From positions 1-6,831 of the forward strand of contig CALGEM010000273.1 of NCBI GenBank assembly GCA_937881505.1: DNA of 6,831 nt, read 5' to 3'. Position numbers and translations under genes: made by a program. Positions within the stretch are counted from its first letter, which is position 1, and each line of letters starts with the position of its first letter. Under the pieces are notes generated by a model. The model did no database searches and was not told the origin of the DNA. It saw only the letters and a program-made list of their open reading frames with translations. Source of the stretch: an uncultured euryarchaeote (GTDB taxonomy: Archaea; Thermoplasmatota; Poseidoniia; Poseidoniales; Poseidoniaceae). Below, piece by piece: positions 6,175 through 6,831 of the stretch.

Positions 6175-6642
6175 TCAAAGGCCAGCTGCGGTTGAAACAA
6201 CCTCGGCATAATCCGGTTCAACACCCGGGTTTTCTGCGACCCAGCGGTACTGAACGGTTCCAGATTTGTCGATGATGACGACCACCCGGTTGGCACAGAC
6301 GTAGCCGTCAATGCCGCCAAGGCCGACGAACGCAGCGTCGTAAGCGTTGACCGCTTCGCGGTCAAGGTCAGAAAGGAGTTCAAACTCAAGGTTGTACTTT
6401 CGAGCGAATTCGGCGTTGGCCCATGGTGAATCCACGCTGATGCCCAGAACGACTGCATCGGCGTCGTTCAAGGCCGCCATGTTGTCCTGGAAGGCGCACA
6501 TTTCTTTGTCGCACACACCGGTGAAGGCACCGGGATAGAAGGCCAAAATGACGGTTTTTCCGGCGTAGTCCGAAAGCGAGACCTCTCGCTTATCGGTGGC
6601 TCGAAGGGTAAAGGCAGGGGCGGTGTCTCCAATGTTGACCAT
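6175..6642 (-). CDS. Peroxiredoxin (AhpE/BCP-PrxQ-like)
   Basis: A 155-residue thioredoxin-fold peroxidase that reduces H2O2 and organic hydroperoxides. With Met1 at 6642, the active-site motif P-x3-T-x2-C is FYPGAFTGVC, giving Pro37, Thr41 and peroxidatic Cys44. Arg119 in CANRVVVIID is the expected catalytic arginine. A second cysteine, Cys49, lies five residues after Cys44, as in PrxQ/BCP enzymes that form an intrahelical disulfide; overall the sequence also looks like AhpE. Cys116 is extra. The start is set at 6642, not at the in-frame ATG at 6666, because GAGGAAA stands about 7 nt before it and family members begin MVxxGDxAPxF. It converges on pirin (34-bp gap). The likely reductant is a thioredoxin or glutaredoxin, and the glutaredoxin 1.7 kb away is a candidate partner by context only. 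Confidence 0.93.
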   Translation of the reverse strand: MVNIGDTAPAFTLRATDKREVSLSDYAGKTVILAFYPGAFTGVCDKEMCAFQDNMAALNDADAVVLGISVDSPWANAEFARKYNLEFELLSDLDREAVNAYDAAFVGLGGIDGYVCANRVVVIIDKSGTVQYRWVAENPGVEPDYAEVVSTAAGL

Positions 6643-6762
6643 GTGATTTCCTCGGGCATGAGGCATCTAAAGTTTCTCGCACAATTGGCTGCGCGTGCAT
6701 ACCCAACACACCGACTCAAGACGCACGATTGGCAGGACGAAAGTTGGCCGTGTGCCGGGGAG

Positions 6763-6831
6763 TGCTCGCGCCGGGATTCGAACCCGGGTCGACGGGATGA
6801 AAACCCGCAATGATGGACCTGACTACACCAC
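6763..6831 (-). tRNA. tRNA-Glu(UUC), 5' end cut by the window edge
   Basis: Read on the minus strand, all arms but the first six bases are present. The T-arm is CCGGG-TTCGAAT-CCCGG (6771-6787). The anticodon stem GCGGG/CCCGT encloses the loop TTTTCAT with anticodon TTC (6799-6801). The D-arm is GTGT...ATCAT with AG and GG in place. The 3' acceptor strand CGCGAGC plus discriminator A occupies 6763-6770. G7 pairs with C66; bases 1-6, predicted GCTCGC, lie beyond the right edge. The variable loop is 4 nt and there is no intron at the usual 37/38 site. CCA is not encoded (CTC follows the discriminator), as in many archaeal tRNAs. Confidence 0.92.

Noticed and set aside
5919..6458. Minus-strand frame across the pirin end and the peroxiredoxin
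   Set aside because: It is antisense to pirin and out of frame with the peroxiredoxin, both of which have intact catalytic residues.
6643..6762. Promoter or terminator between the tRNA and the peroxiredoxin gene
   Set aside because: No convincing TATA box, T-tract or hairpin was seen in this stretch, so nothing is annotated.
1..6831. CRISPR array, insertion sequence or riboswitch
   Set aside because: No regularly spaced repeats, transposase motifs, terminal inverted repeats or recognisable aptamer core were found on either strand.

Overview
The window joins two pieces of unlike origin. The left piece (about 1-1190) is AT-richer and entirely minus-strand coding. It holds a 374-codon open frame that runs off the left edge and, just upstream of it, the last codons of another gene. 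The frame reads as a structural protein of an uncultured marine phage. The right piece (about 1190-6831) is GC-rich (around 60% in most genes by eye) and looks like the chromosome of a marine planktonic archaeon, most likely Marine Group II Euryarchaeota (Ca. Poseidoniales). That assignment is inferred from a K+-dependent-type membrane pyrophosphatase, a lipobox protein of the kind seen in these genomes, and a tRNA gene without an encoded CCA. I could not test it by search.

Layout of the right piece: the C-terminal two thirds of a membrane pyrophosphatase (hppA), cut off at its 5' end at the junction; a lipobox-bearing secreted protein of unknown function; a small serine hydrolase (TTG start) translationally close behind it; a convergent glutaredoxin whose 3' end overlaps the hydrolase by 17 bp; a short divergent intergenic region; a 67-residue C2H2-like putative zinc protein; an NADPH-dependent FMN reductase-like flavoprotein followed after 4 bp by a pirin; a convergent peroxiredoxin; and a tRNA-Glu(UUC) cut by the right edge.

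The section from 4144 to 6642 gathers thiol and flavin redox genes (glutaredoxin, FMN reductase, pirin, peroxiredoxin), so it can be read as a loose oxidative-stress neighbourhood spread over several transcription units. Only the reductase-pirin pair looks like a real operon.

The most notable point is the junction near 1185-1200. A phage gene and hppA, facing opposite ways, are both broken at the same place, with no repeats, integrase or attachment site visible. A chimeric assembly or amplification/cloning artefact is the simplest reading. I see no convincing new biological system. The remaining observations are small: two hairpins, one right at a start codon, a direct repeat around a TATA-like element, and an overlapping convergent gene pair.
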